Shown: positions 1 through 9,400 of the stretch, piece after piece
Layout: each line of letters begins with the position of its first letter
How positions within the stretch are numbered: position 1 is the stretch's first letter
Source: Phycisphaeraceae bacterium
Lineage (GTDB): Bacteria; Planctomycetota; Phycisphaerae; Phycisphaerales; Phycisphaeraceae
Length of the DNA stretch: 34,018 nucleotides
Direction of reading: 5' to 3'
Assembly: GCA_002704825.1 (NCBI GenBank)
Contig: PAIY01000182.1
Location: 1 to 34,018, forward strand
The notes under the pieces: generated by a model
Databases searched by the model: none
What the model was told of the DNA's origin: nothing
What the model saw: only the letters and a program-made list of their open reading frames with translations
Made by a program: the position numbers and the translations under genes

Positions 1-235
1 CATCCTGCCCAACGCGCAGCCGACTGTTGTCATTCAAGGACACTGGCAACACACAATCAATCGTAGCGCTTTATGCACCGCATGAACACACGAGACTGCC
101 CCCAACCTCAAAACACATACCATCTCAATACATTCGCATCTGATTTGCAGCGTATTTTTCGCTTAAAAATCACAGGTATCCCATGGTGATTGGGTTATAC
201 TATGTTGACAACATAACCTCATGAAGGGTCCAGCC
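1..235. other. Upstream region of the giant-protein operon
   Basis: No complete gene is visible in this leader. Short open stretches at the left edge (for example a frame ending near position 104) could be the tail of an upstream gene, but nothing recognisable is encoded. A -10-like TATACT lies at 196-201 without a convincing -35 at the right distance. A palindrome follows it at 201-215. ATTTTT and AAAAAT at 154-170 form a weak A/T hairpin. The operon promoter is probably in the last 100 bases, but this is inference. Confidence 0.4.
201..215. promoter_or_regulatory. 15-bp perfect palindrome before the operon start
   Basis: TATGTTG-A-CAACATA is a perfect inverted repeat with a single central base. 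It lies directly after the -10-like TATACT (196-201) and ends 8 nt before the AAGGG ribosome-binding sequence at 224-228. Its size and place fit a dimeric repressor operator or a small hairpin at the 5' end of the transcript. The regulator is unknown, and no second copy was noticed in the window. Confidence 0.35.
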
Positions 236-3200
236 ATGCATCACCCTCCCGCCCATGGTCTGCTGTCTTTTACAGGCCTGATGGTGGCGTGTTTACTGGT
301 CCAGTTGGTAACGCCTGCCCCAACGCAGGCACAGGATCAGAACGTCACCCTACCCCAAGCCATCGAGCAACATGACCCAAAACGTGTTGCCCAATTACTC
401 AACGATGCCGTCGATCCCAACAGTGACGAATGGCCAGTCCATCCGTTGGCGATGGCGATTGAACAGAAACAGGTGCAAATCACGCAGTTGTTGCTGGATT
501 ATGGCGCGCATCTAATCACTACATCCAATGGTCGACCGCTGTTACATCTGGCATTGGCAACCGGTCAAATCGACATCCTAAAAGCGCTGCTGGACGCGGG
601 GTACGATCCGGAAATCGCTGATGAGAATGGGCGTCGACTCATGCATCATGCAGCGGAGCTCGGGAATGCAGAGGCTATCAAGCTGTTGCTTACACGATTG
701 GTTCGGACGCAAGATGCGGACAACAATGGCCAGACACCGTTGGACATTGCCCGTGCTCGTGGTTCACCGCAGATCATCAAACGACTTGAGTCCGCTGAGA
801 AACCCCATGTCGATCAACCTGCCACCCAACAAGTCACCACCACCGATCAACTCATCGCAGCCCTGCGCAGCGCCAACGACGGCGACATCATTGAACTCGG
901 CGAAGGGCAATTCACCGGCCCATTCTTCATCAAAAACAAAAAACTCACCCTCCGTGGCATCTCCGAAAGCAAGACCCAATTAATCGGCGGTCAGCAGACT
1001 TTGGTTGTCGGTGTGATGCAAGGCGCAGACCTGACGCTTGCCAATGTTGCGATCAAACCCAATGCCCCAAAACAAGCGGGAATCATCGTCCAAAAAGCCA
1101 AACTCACCATGCTCCGTTGCACGATGTCACAGACGCCGGATTATGGTTTGTATGTCAGTGAAGGTGATGTTCGCGTGATCAATTGTGGTTTTGAAAAGAC
1201 CGGCAAACCGGCCATCGTCGCCTTTAAAAAGAGTCAGTTGTGGGTGGAAACTTCATTTTTTCACGACATCAAAGACTCGGCGATTCATGTGCAGGATGGG
1301 ACGCAACTCAAACTCGATGCCTGTGGTTTTGAGAAGATTGCCAAGACCGCGATTGTTGCCGTACGCAGTCAGTCCGTCGTTGGCACACTGCTGTCGTTTA
1401 CCGACTGCAAGGAAAGTCTGATCATGCAGGGTTCAGGTGAACTTGGTTATGTCCGCCAATCACAGTTCAATAACAGTGGCGGGATTTACATGCAGGATGT
1501 CGACCAATCAATCCTCATGGACAACACATTCAACGCAAGCCAGGTCGGCATTACCCTTCGCGGTCGATCCAAAGCGCCCGCAGCCATCGCTCGCAATCGC
1601 ATCATCTCTCCTGAGCGTGGCGGGATATATCTGACCAACACAATAACAAACCGCCCTTCAGGATTACTCTCTGCCAACGAAATACTCGCATCGCCTAAAC
1701 TCGGCGTGTTACTTGATGGCAAGATCAAGGCGACACTCAACAACAACATCATCCTCACGCCACGGATGGCGATCTCCATTCAAAAGGGTGCGCAGGCTAC
1801 GCTTGATGGCAACCTGCTTCTGGGTGATGAAGCCGCAGTCAACTTCTATCAAACCGACGCAACACAAACCATACTACGACGTGAATCACTGCTTGGATCT
1901 GTTCTGGCAGGCAAACAATCTCCTCGTCAACTGCCAATGACCAGGCAACTGCGTATTGTCATTCAAGACAATTCGGCACTCGGCCAATCCGCTCACAAAG
2001 TCATGGCCAATGTGACCGACACTGAGCAGATTGATGCATCGGTTACCGAGTTACAAGCACAATGGGAGACCGTCACACAGCGTATCCAATCACTGGCGCA
2101 GGTCCGACTGCTTGTTATTGATGCGGTGGAAAAATCCATTGCCCGTCCCTTCCGCGTTTACGATGGACGCAGTGCGGACTTTGGTGCAGTTGATATTCTG
2201 CCTGCACACATCACCGACAAAACAGCATTGGAAGAACGCTTCACGCAAACCGATGATCCTGTCATCGCACACCTGCTTAAAGCTATCTCTGACCCCAAAG
2301 AATTGCCCAAACTTTTAGACCATCCGGAGTTTGCCGACAAAGACCCATTTGCCTTCACGTCGGATGATCAACCTGAAAATGAACCTGAACTGTCATTGCA
2401 GCAGAAGCTCAACCTGCTGGTCAACGGCCCTGTTCTCTACAACAAACAAGCGTTCAAAGACATCAGTCTCTCTCCCGGCATCGACAGCTTGTTGCACATG
2501 GTCGAACCCATGAATCAGAAGCAACGCGAATCGCTGCAGGGACGCAGTCTGATTCGTCGACTCAACCGATCCTTACTTGAATCGGTCTTCCCAAACAGCC
2601 TCACACGCAGTGGCATCATCGCCTCATCCTATGACGGCAGCTTAACCAATGTCCCACCGGGGAAATACTGGGTAGTTGATCAGGATGATGACAACCGTGC
2701 GCGTCTGGTCGACATTCCAGAAGGTCAGAAAATACAGGTCAAGTTCACTAATCCCCAATCCCTCTGGGTGACTTTTCATGTGGATGATCAAACCCAAACC
2801 CAATGCCTGATTAACCTGCGATCACAGGCCCAATGCATGCAGGCTCTGGCGGACACTTATCAGGCCGGATACCTGATGCATGCAGCGGGCTCGCTGTTAC
2901 CTGATCTTGATCCCAAGACCATTGATCAGGCGTTGGGTTATGCACGGTCTCACTTAGCTGAAGCGATGACGCAACCAAGTATCCCCAAGGACATGCCGCG
3001 TGATGAATCAAAAAAAATCTGGACCGCGCACTACATCCAAGGTGATGCCATCAAACGGATTTTCGCTGCAGCAGGCACAACCGAAGACATCGACTTGATC
3101 ATCCAATCACTTCCAAGTGACGGGACGATGTTTACCTACGATTCGTGGGCTGAACTCATTGCATTGATCGAAGCGCGTTTGGGTACACTGGAAAACGGCA

Positions 3201-5362
3201 AACTCAAATCGCTGTTAACCGACGAAAGTCCATCGCTGCAAATCGCAGCAGCACGCAACTTCGCCCGACATGGTTTGTTTCTCGGCAACGATATTCTCAG
3301 GGCACATCTAGAAACCGCCGAATCGCCATGGGAAGCTGGTGCGGTCATACCGTCCCTTTTTCACGATCCATCCCCAAAGACCCGTAAAGCCATGGCCAAC
3401 TACATCCGTCGCTTTAAAGACGGATACAAGAAAACCAAACCGCAACATATTTCATGGATGAGCGACGCCAGCCTTTATCTGATGACCTATGGCAATAAGC
3501 AGGAACTCCAGGCGGTCAGTAATGCGTTGATTGGTATCCATGAAGCACGCAAGTTTGCCATCGTTTCTGAAAATCCACTGGACATCGCGCAGATGCTCCT
3601 TGATCATAAACACAATGATCAGGCGTTAAGCATTGCTGAGTTTCTTCAGGATCGACCGGGTTATCAAGAGTATTACCAAATTCTCGTGGACAAAGTGGCC
3701 GTTGCCGAAGCTCAGAAATCACAGCGTTTCGGGACAGGTTATCGCACCACCATCAACACCATCGGCATAGAGCATGCCTACTTCCGCCCCAATGCCAAGA
3801 ACGTGGAGTTCTGTCGCGGCTTTAACCGTGCTCATCAACTCAAACCCAGCATGACATCCGGCTGGGGGCTGTTTGGCCGATCCCCCTGGATGATCCTGCC
3901 ACAGTTTGCGGATGACTATGCTCAAATCTGGCTTAACGGTGAGAACTGGTATCGCCAGCAGCTCGAACACTTGCCATGGGACACCATTGAACAAAGCCTG
4001 AAAAAAACAGGTAAAGACCAACAACCGCCGGGTTATGAAGCCTATCGCCTTGCCAGACAGATCACCCATAAACACCTGGAATTTTCAAAATCCCAATTCC
4101 CCCGCCAAGTCAAACATTGGCCCTATGTCTGGAGTTATCTCGAAAAAGACAAGGAGTATGGCGGCGGACTGACGGGCATAATCGATTTGGATTGGCGAGT
4201 TTATGGTGATCAACTACAAGTCTATCTGACCATCAACCAGCGCAGTCTCTACAACGGTATCGGGTCTCTTGCGGGAATGATTGGTCGCAATGGTGACAAA
4301 TCCAAATGGCCGCATCACACTGCCACACTTAACCACGGCCTGGGGTTGATCAAGTCGATTGAACTTCGTGACAGTCAGAATCACAAGGTCGATTTAGCAG
4401 CACCCGTTCAGATGATCGGTTCGACCTTCGTGTATCAAACCAATCTCCCATCAACTGGTCTGACCGATCAACGGATTGATATCACCTTGGACCTGCCCTA
4501 CCGAACCATGTTAATAACTGAACCGCTGTATGCAGGTACCGTGGCACGAGCCAATCGCTTGCGCACACTCCTGGCCAAACAACGTTGGGCGATGTTGTCA
4601 GATGCCCCATCCATTGATCAGTTGCTTGAAGTGGGTGACGCTTTTCTGGATACCGGTGATATGAATACTGCCTGGGCGGTGTATGAAAAGGCGACGCAAC
4701 ATGCTGATGCATCGCCAAACACATGGCGTGAGATTGCCCAACGTTTTGCGGTCATCGGGCGGCATGATACGGCTGCAGGCATCCTGATCTCTGCGGTACG
4801 TTTGACCCCGGATAACGTTCGTCTCTGGACACAGCTGGTGACCGAGTTGTACAACGACGAGCAGTATGAGAAAGCGATTGATGCTGCAACCCGCGCGATG
4901 GAGATCGACGCAAAGCATATTTCCTTACGATTACTTCGTAGCAGTTGTTTACTGATGTTGGGTAACCACGAACAAGCCCATGCCGATCTTGCAACATTGA
5001 CCGATCCGTTTATTCAGCGTTTCACACTACCGTTAATGTATATCGCTGCCAACGAGCATGAGTCACTGGATGCCAAGGTAGCATTAGCTGCATGCAAGTC
5101 CTACTTCGACCAGGCTCAGAAAGATCAGAAACCGACGGATGTTGGTGCGATCACTGATACCTATCACGCCAATGACTACTACAACCAGGCTCAGGACGAT
5201 GTGCTTCAATGTCGCATCGCATCCCTGATTGGTCATCGCATGTTATACAACAATCAAAAGGATCAGGCCTTCGAATGGTTCAAGAAGGCAACTGCTTTCA
5301 CCCAACCCATGCTCCTTGAATATCGCTTGGCAAAAAAACAGCTCAAACAACTCGCGCCTTAA
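236..5362 (+). CDS. Giant exported ankyrin / beta-helix / HEAT-like / TPR protein
   Basis: The function is not known. The start at 236 was chosen over the ATG at 221 because AAGGG (224-228) lies 7 nt before it and because it begins a clean signal peptide (hydrophobic core, then a TPAPTQAQ-like cleavage region), giving 1708 residues. Four ankyrin-like repeats (about residues 34-190) are followed by a right-handed parallel beta-helix of the pectate-lyase-like type (about 200-545), with repeated short strands and Asn/Gly turns such as NNNIIL and GNLLL. The middle contains a short segment with PPGKYWVVDQ like a carboxypeptidase-regulatory fold and HEAT-like helices (about 940-1060). The C-terminus holds TPR-like repeats (about 1455-1708). 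All recognisable parts are binding or scaffold folds, and no catalytic motif was identified. It is first in an operon with the next two genes, 22 nt ahead of the second. It probably acts outside the inner membrane as a large binding or scaffold protein. Confidence 0.85.
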   Translation: MHHPPAHGLLSFTGLMVACLLVQLVTPAPTQAQDQNVTLPQAIEQHDPKRVAQLLNDAVDPNSDEWPVHPLAMAIEQKQVQITQLLLDYGAHLITTSNGRPLLHLALATGQIDILKALLDAGYDPEIADENGRRLMHHAAELGNAEAIKLLLTRLVRTQDADNNGQTPLDIARARGSPQIIKRLESAEKPHVDQPATQQVTTTDQLIAALRSANDGDIIELGEGQFTGPFFIKNKKLTLRGISESKTQLIGGQQTLVVGVMQGADLTLANVAIKPNAPKQAGIIVQKAKLTMLRCTMSQTPDYGLYVSEGDVRVINCGFEKTGKPAIVAFKKSQLWVETSFFHDIKDSAIHVQDGTQLKLDACGFEKIAKTAIVAVRSQSVVGTLLSFTDCKESLIMQGSGELGYVRQSQFNNSGGIYMQDVDQSILMDNTFNASQVGITLRGRSKAPAAIARNRIISPERGGIYLTNTITNRPSGLLSANEILASPKLGVLLDGKIKATLNNNIILTPRMAISIQKGAQATLDGNLLLGDEAAVNFYQTDATQTILRRESLLGSVLAGKQSPRQLPMTRQLRIVIQDNSALGQSAHKVMANVTDTEQIDASVTELQAQWETVTQRIQSLAQVRLLVIDAVEKSIARPFRVYDGRSADFGAVDILPAHITDKTALEERFTQTDDPVIAHLLKAISDPKELPKLLDHPEFADKDPFAFTSDDQPENEPELSLQQKLNLLVNGPVLYNKQAFKDISLSPGIDSLLHMVEPMNQKQRESLQGRSLIRRLNRSLLESVFPNSLTRSGIIASSYDGSLTNVPPGKYWVVDQDDDNRARLVDIPEGQKIQVKFTNPQSLWVTFHVDDQTQTQCLINLRSQAQCMQALADTYQAGYLMHAAGSLLPDLDPKTIDQALGYARSHLAEAMTQPSIPKDMPRDESKKIWTAHYIQGDAIKRIFAAAGTTEDIDLIIQSLPSDGTMFTYDSWAELIALIEARLGTLENGKLKSLLTDESPSLQIAAARNFARHGLFLGNDILRAHLETAESPWEAGAVIPSLFHDPSPKTRKAMANYIRRFKDGYKKTKPQHISWMSDASLYLMTYGNKQELQAVSNALIGIHEARKFAIVSENPLDIAQMLLDHKHNDQALSIAEFLQDRPGYQEYYQILVDKVAVAEAQKSQRFGTGYRTTINTIGIEHAYFRPNAKNVEFCRGFNRAHQLKPSMTSGWGLFGRSPWMILPQFADDYAQIWLNGENWYRQQLEHLPWDTIEQSLKKTGKDQQPPGYEAYRLARQITHKHLEFSKSQFPRQVKHWPYVWSYLEKDKEYGGGLTGIIDLDWRVYGDQLQVYLTINQRSLYNGIGSLAGMIGRNGDKSKWPHHTATLNHGLGLIKSIELRDSQNHKVDLAAPVQMIGSTFVYQTNLPSTGLTDQRIDITLDLPYRTMLITEPLYAGTVARANRLRTLLAKQRWAMLSDAPSIDQLLEVGDAFLDTGDMNTAWAVYEKATQHADASPNTWREIAQRFAVIGRHDTAAGILISAVRLTPDNVRLWTQLVTELYNDEQYEKAIDAATRAMEIDAKHISLRLLRSSCLLMLGNHEQAHADLATLTDPFIQRFTLPLMYIAANEHESLDAKVALAACKSYFDQAQKDQKPTDVGAITDTYHANDYYNQAQDDVLQCRIASLIGHRMLYNNQKDQAFEWFKKATAFTQPMLLEYRLAKKQLKQLAP

Positions 5363-5384
5363 ACGGCATACTGGGAGAAACCTT

Positions 5385-6443
5385 ATGTTCTACCGATGCA
5401 TTACATTGTGTCTACTGATCCTGTCCTTAACCGCATTGCCGTTACGAGCGGATGATCCACCCGCCAATGCCGGTGGCGCAGCAGGTGCCGTCACGCCAGA
5501 GAACAACACCGATCAAGGTGAAACAGATTCTGCTGCTGAAGCAACACAGGTATCCGACGCTCCTGAACCTGTGAACATTGCAACTGATGATCAAATGGAA
5601 AATGCCCGTAAACTTCACTACACCTACGAGCAAAAGGAAAAAGCCTCAGCGGAGGCTGAAAAACGCCAGAAAGAAAACACGCGTCGGATCAAGAGCCTCG
5701 TGGATGGTGTGAATTACGTGACGCAGGCAATGAACAACAACCGTGACGGCACAGACACTGCATCCCAATCAGAACAACTGCATCAGGCAGCATTCAATCT
5801 CGTTGCCATCCCCAATCTCATAGAACCCGTCCCAGGCGTTGAAGGTAACTATCACGTCAAACTCACCATAGAAGATCAGGACCTCGACCTGAAAAACATC
5901 ACTGATAATACGATTAAAGCACAACTCAAGCGTGAACACATGTTGCTGAAAAATGCACTCCAGGCCATTGATATCACGCTCGACACCCAGCAACAACTCA
6001 CGCTCAAACTCAAAGGTGAACTGATCATGGAAATCAGCGAACCTTTTTTAAATCTCCAGCAATGGCAAGGCCCACGCAAACTCAAATTCAAGGTCACACG
6101 AACCTTCCAACCTCAAATTGAAAGCATTGATTTTTACGCAGTCTCCGGTGGCCGACTGGCTAAAGTCGACACCTTGCTACAGGATGTCCCTCACGTTGCC
6201 TTGGTGACATTTAACCGACCACCACGTCAATTGCAGGGGCGTATCCACATGCGTGCTGGCGGGCAGATTCTCACCATGCAGGCAGCCAGACTCCGGGAAA
6301 ATCCACGCCAGTATGTCACACAAACCTTCCTTCCATCTCAGACCAACCATTCTCAAGCAGATGATGCAGGTTTGCCAGTTCCAGCAAATCTCAACAACTC
6401 CCAAACGGCCCCGACCAACGAACAATCCGGAGGAGCCTCATGA
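5385..6443 (+). CDS. Exported hypothetical protein, 352 residues
   Basis: I do not recognise the family. The reading frame stays open upstream into the previous gene, but ATG 5385 has GGGAG at 5373-5377 and starts a good signal peptide (MFYRCITLCLLILSLTALPL, then RA/DD). The mature protein begins with an Ala/Gly/acidic low-complexity stretch (about 23-65). A charged Glu/Lys-rich helical segment, likely coiled coil, follows (about 75-115). A mixed alpha/beta domain (about 135-310) has alternating hydrophobic strands such as YHVKLTIEDQDLDL and KLKFKVTRTF. The C-terminal 30 residues are Asn/Gln/Ser-rich. It lies 22 nt after the ankyrin/beta-helix gene, and its TGA overlaps the next ATG (ATGA, 6440-6443), so the three genes are probably translated together. 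It may be a periplasmic partner of its two giant neighbours, which is inference. Confidence 0.85.
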   Translation: MFYRCITLCLLILSLTALPLRADDPPANAGGAAGAVTPENNTDQGETDSAAEATQVSDAPEPVNIATDDQMENARKLHYTYEQKEKASAEAEKRQKENTRRIKSLVDGVNYVTQAMNNNRDGTDTASQSEQLHQAAFNLVAIPNLIEPVPGVEGNYHVKLTIEDQDLDLKNITDNTIKAQLKREHMLLKNALQAIDITLDTQQQLTLKLKGELIMEISEPFLNLQQWQGPRKLKFKVTRTFQPQIESIDFYAVSGGRLAKVDTLLQDVPHVALVTFNRPPRQLQGRIHMRAGGQILTMQAARLRENPRQYVTQTFLPSQTNHSQADDAGLPVPANLNNSQTAPTNEQSGGAS

Positions 6444-9400
6444 AATATTTTTCACCGCGACACCTGTTGATACTCCTGTTACTCACCAGTTCAATCTACG
6501 CTCAACCTGCTAAAACCGAGACGGATGAATCCAAACTCAGCCCCAATGTCAACGGCAACTGGATGGTGGGTTATCAGGATGCCGAACTTGGCTTTGTCGA
6601 AGGCACAGCCATCATTGATCGTAACGATGTCACCGTCAATCTGTATCACCCCAAAGACGGCAGCATTCACACGCTTGAATCTGTCAGTGTCGAATGGCTG
6701 AGCAAAACACGCATGCGTGTGCGTCTACACGGCGAAAGTCCACATGGTGAAAAAGTCGAAAAGCCCGATATCGCAGATATGGTCAAGTTGGAGGTCTCCC
6801 CCCAACGTGATCTCGTGGAAATCAAATCCGGTCCCTATGAAGATATGATTCCCATCAAGCATGCATTGGAAGCCTGGGGGGAGTATGTCGACGTGGAACT
6901 TGAATACAAAGATGACACCTTCACCGGCCAATGGTTTTATGTTGCTGACCCGCAAACCCAACGCAATGCCAACGGCTTTGGGCGTGTTGGGAATTTCAAA
7001 ATTGATGAAGTTCAAGGCAGAAAATATGCCAGCCAAAGTGGCGTTGAAGTCTGGGAACGCAAGAAGACGCGAATCCTTGCTTCGACAGTCATTGGCGATC
7101 AAATGCACTATGACCATGACATCTATGACTACCCCTACCCCTGGGCTGAAGGTGAAGTAAATCCGTATGGGCAGAGCCGTTCCATTTTCGTCGTCGGTGA
7201 AAATCTACCTAAGAACTATGCGGACCCAGCAGAATTTGAATCCGGAGATCCAGAACACATCCGTTACCGCACCAACATCTATGACAATCAAAAAAGCATT
7301 GCCTACAACAAACCTTTCTTCGACAAAGCATGGCAATCGTTGTTGTCAAAATATGATGAATCCGTCCATGATGAATTGCTCAGCAAGCAAGCTATCATCG
7401 TCACCGCGTATATGGACGAAGGTGTCATCCCCGGCCCACAACATTTCAAACTCAACGGAGCCTCTGCCAACTGGACCTTACAGTTCGGTGATAACCTCGG
7501 CACGTTAAGTTTCGTCCGTAAAGTCACCACCGACGAAGAATATGAAACACTCACCGATGTCCTGCGTCCCAGCGTGATCTATCTGCAGGTGTATACCAAG
7601 CACAAAATGCCGATGGATGAAATCCCCTTAATTTTAGGGTTCAAAGACGCCTTACTGGAAATGGACAATAAAACCGGTGAACTCAAATTCATCCCAACAC
7701 CCCAACAAGCCCCCTCTGAAGTTCTCCGCGAAAGTAATGAAAACGTTGAGAACAAAGAATCAACGAACGCCAGTGAACCTTCAGCAGAAACTGCCGAACA
7801 ACAAACAGAGGAAGACCCGGACAACTACACCCTCCTAGTCAAGAAAGTCCCACACCCGGTGACCATGTCCAGCCGCGAACCGGCAAAGACCGGACAGTTT
7901 TATCGTTCCGAACCCATCGTCCTGATCGGCGCCAATGATCCTGCGCCCAAGGACATTCGCCTGCATATCCGTGTGAATAAAGGCGACACGCTCAACGCGA
8001 TGATTGCCAAGGAAGGCTTACTCAAAATTGACCCGGCAGTGACAACGGTGAATGTCAATCATATCCCTGCTGATCTTGGGAGTACGTGGCTTGAAGCGCT
8101 CATCAAAGCTGCGAGTTGTCACGATGATGTCGAGCCGGTGGAACTGCGACAGAAAACGGCACATCGTGTGGATACCATCAGCAATCTGATCGTCACCGAA
8201 CTGAGTATCGCTCGAAACTACGTAACGCTTGGTGATCACGCTGCCATGTTGCTCTTGCGTGAGGAATTCATCAAAGCCTCTCAGGAACAACTGGACTTTC
8301 TCAACGGCATCCGGGGACAGGCCATGCTCTGGACCTGGGCGAACATGATCCGTTCACAAATGTCTGACCGCAACTCTGCGTTTCATCATGTCACGGTCAC
8401 CGCGCCCAATGGTGATCCGTTGTATTTCAGTGCCATTTGGCAGACTGAATGGATCAGTGAATACTTCGGCATCACACCAAGGCGTGCCAGAGAGTGGGCG
8501 AATCGCGCGCTGGCTGAGGGGATGGAAAATCTCAAAGCTCAGATCAGTCAAGCCATGTCCGACGCCAAGGAGATCGACACCTGTGAGTTGGAAGATTTAC
8601 TGGAGTTAACGGGATATGGCTTTGATGCCATGGTCGATCGTGTCAAACAACGTTTGGTGAAAATTGAACGTGTTGGTGATCCTGCCAGAACGCAGTGGGT
8701 TCCTGATTTGCCTGCCCATGCAGCCGTTTCGAGTTTGCATCAATTGGCTGATGCCGTGCAGGCGCAAGAGGAATACGCCAAACTCGACACTGCCTTTGCC
8801 ATCACCTGCGCTGCGTTGGTTGCCATCCCCATTGCCTCCGGTGGCAGTGTTGTCGGCACCGCCATCGCCTACGGCATTGACCTTGCCGATCTGGGCATCA
8901 CCCTTGCCACACAGGTCCCCGAATACATCGAAGACAAAGAACGTGTCGCCTTTGCCCGCAACGCCATGATGGTACTCGGCAGTGACCGGTTAGCCGAAGC
9001 CAAAGCTCGCGAAATGTCTGCGATGGAACTTGGACTTTCGGTTTTGGGGGCAGGAGTCGGCGGCGTTGCAGGCCGTGCACAATTTCTCGATTCCATCCGC
9101 AACATCCCCATTCGCCAACTCCGCAGAGAAGGTGCGCGCCTTGCTAAACAAGTTCAAGGTGGTGGACTTGACGCGCTAAAACAACTCTCCCCCGAAGACC
9201 AGGCCAAGTACATGGCCTACATTGCGGACATCAAGCAGATCAGCAGTAACGCACGCACGGGGCGATTGGGCCTGACATGGTCACAAAACCGTGCCCTTAG
9301 TCGCTTTGAGAATCTGCAAAAACAAGCCCAGGAATTGGCTGCAGCTACAGCAAGAAACACCGATGAAGTAACGACCGGCGCAACCAACTCCGCGCGAGTC

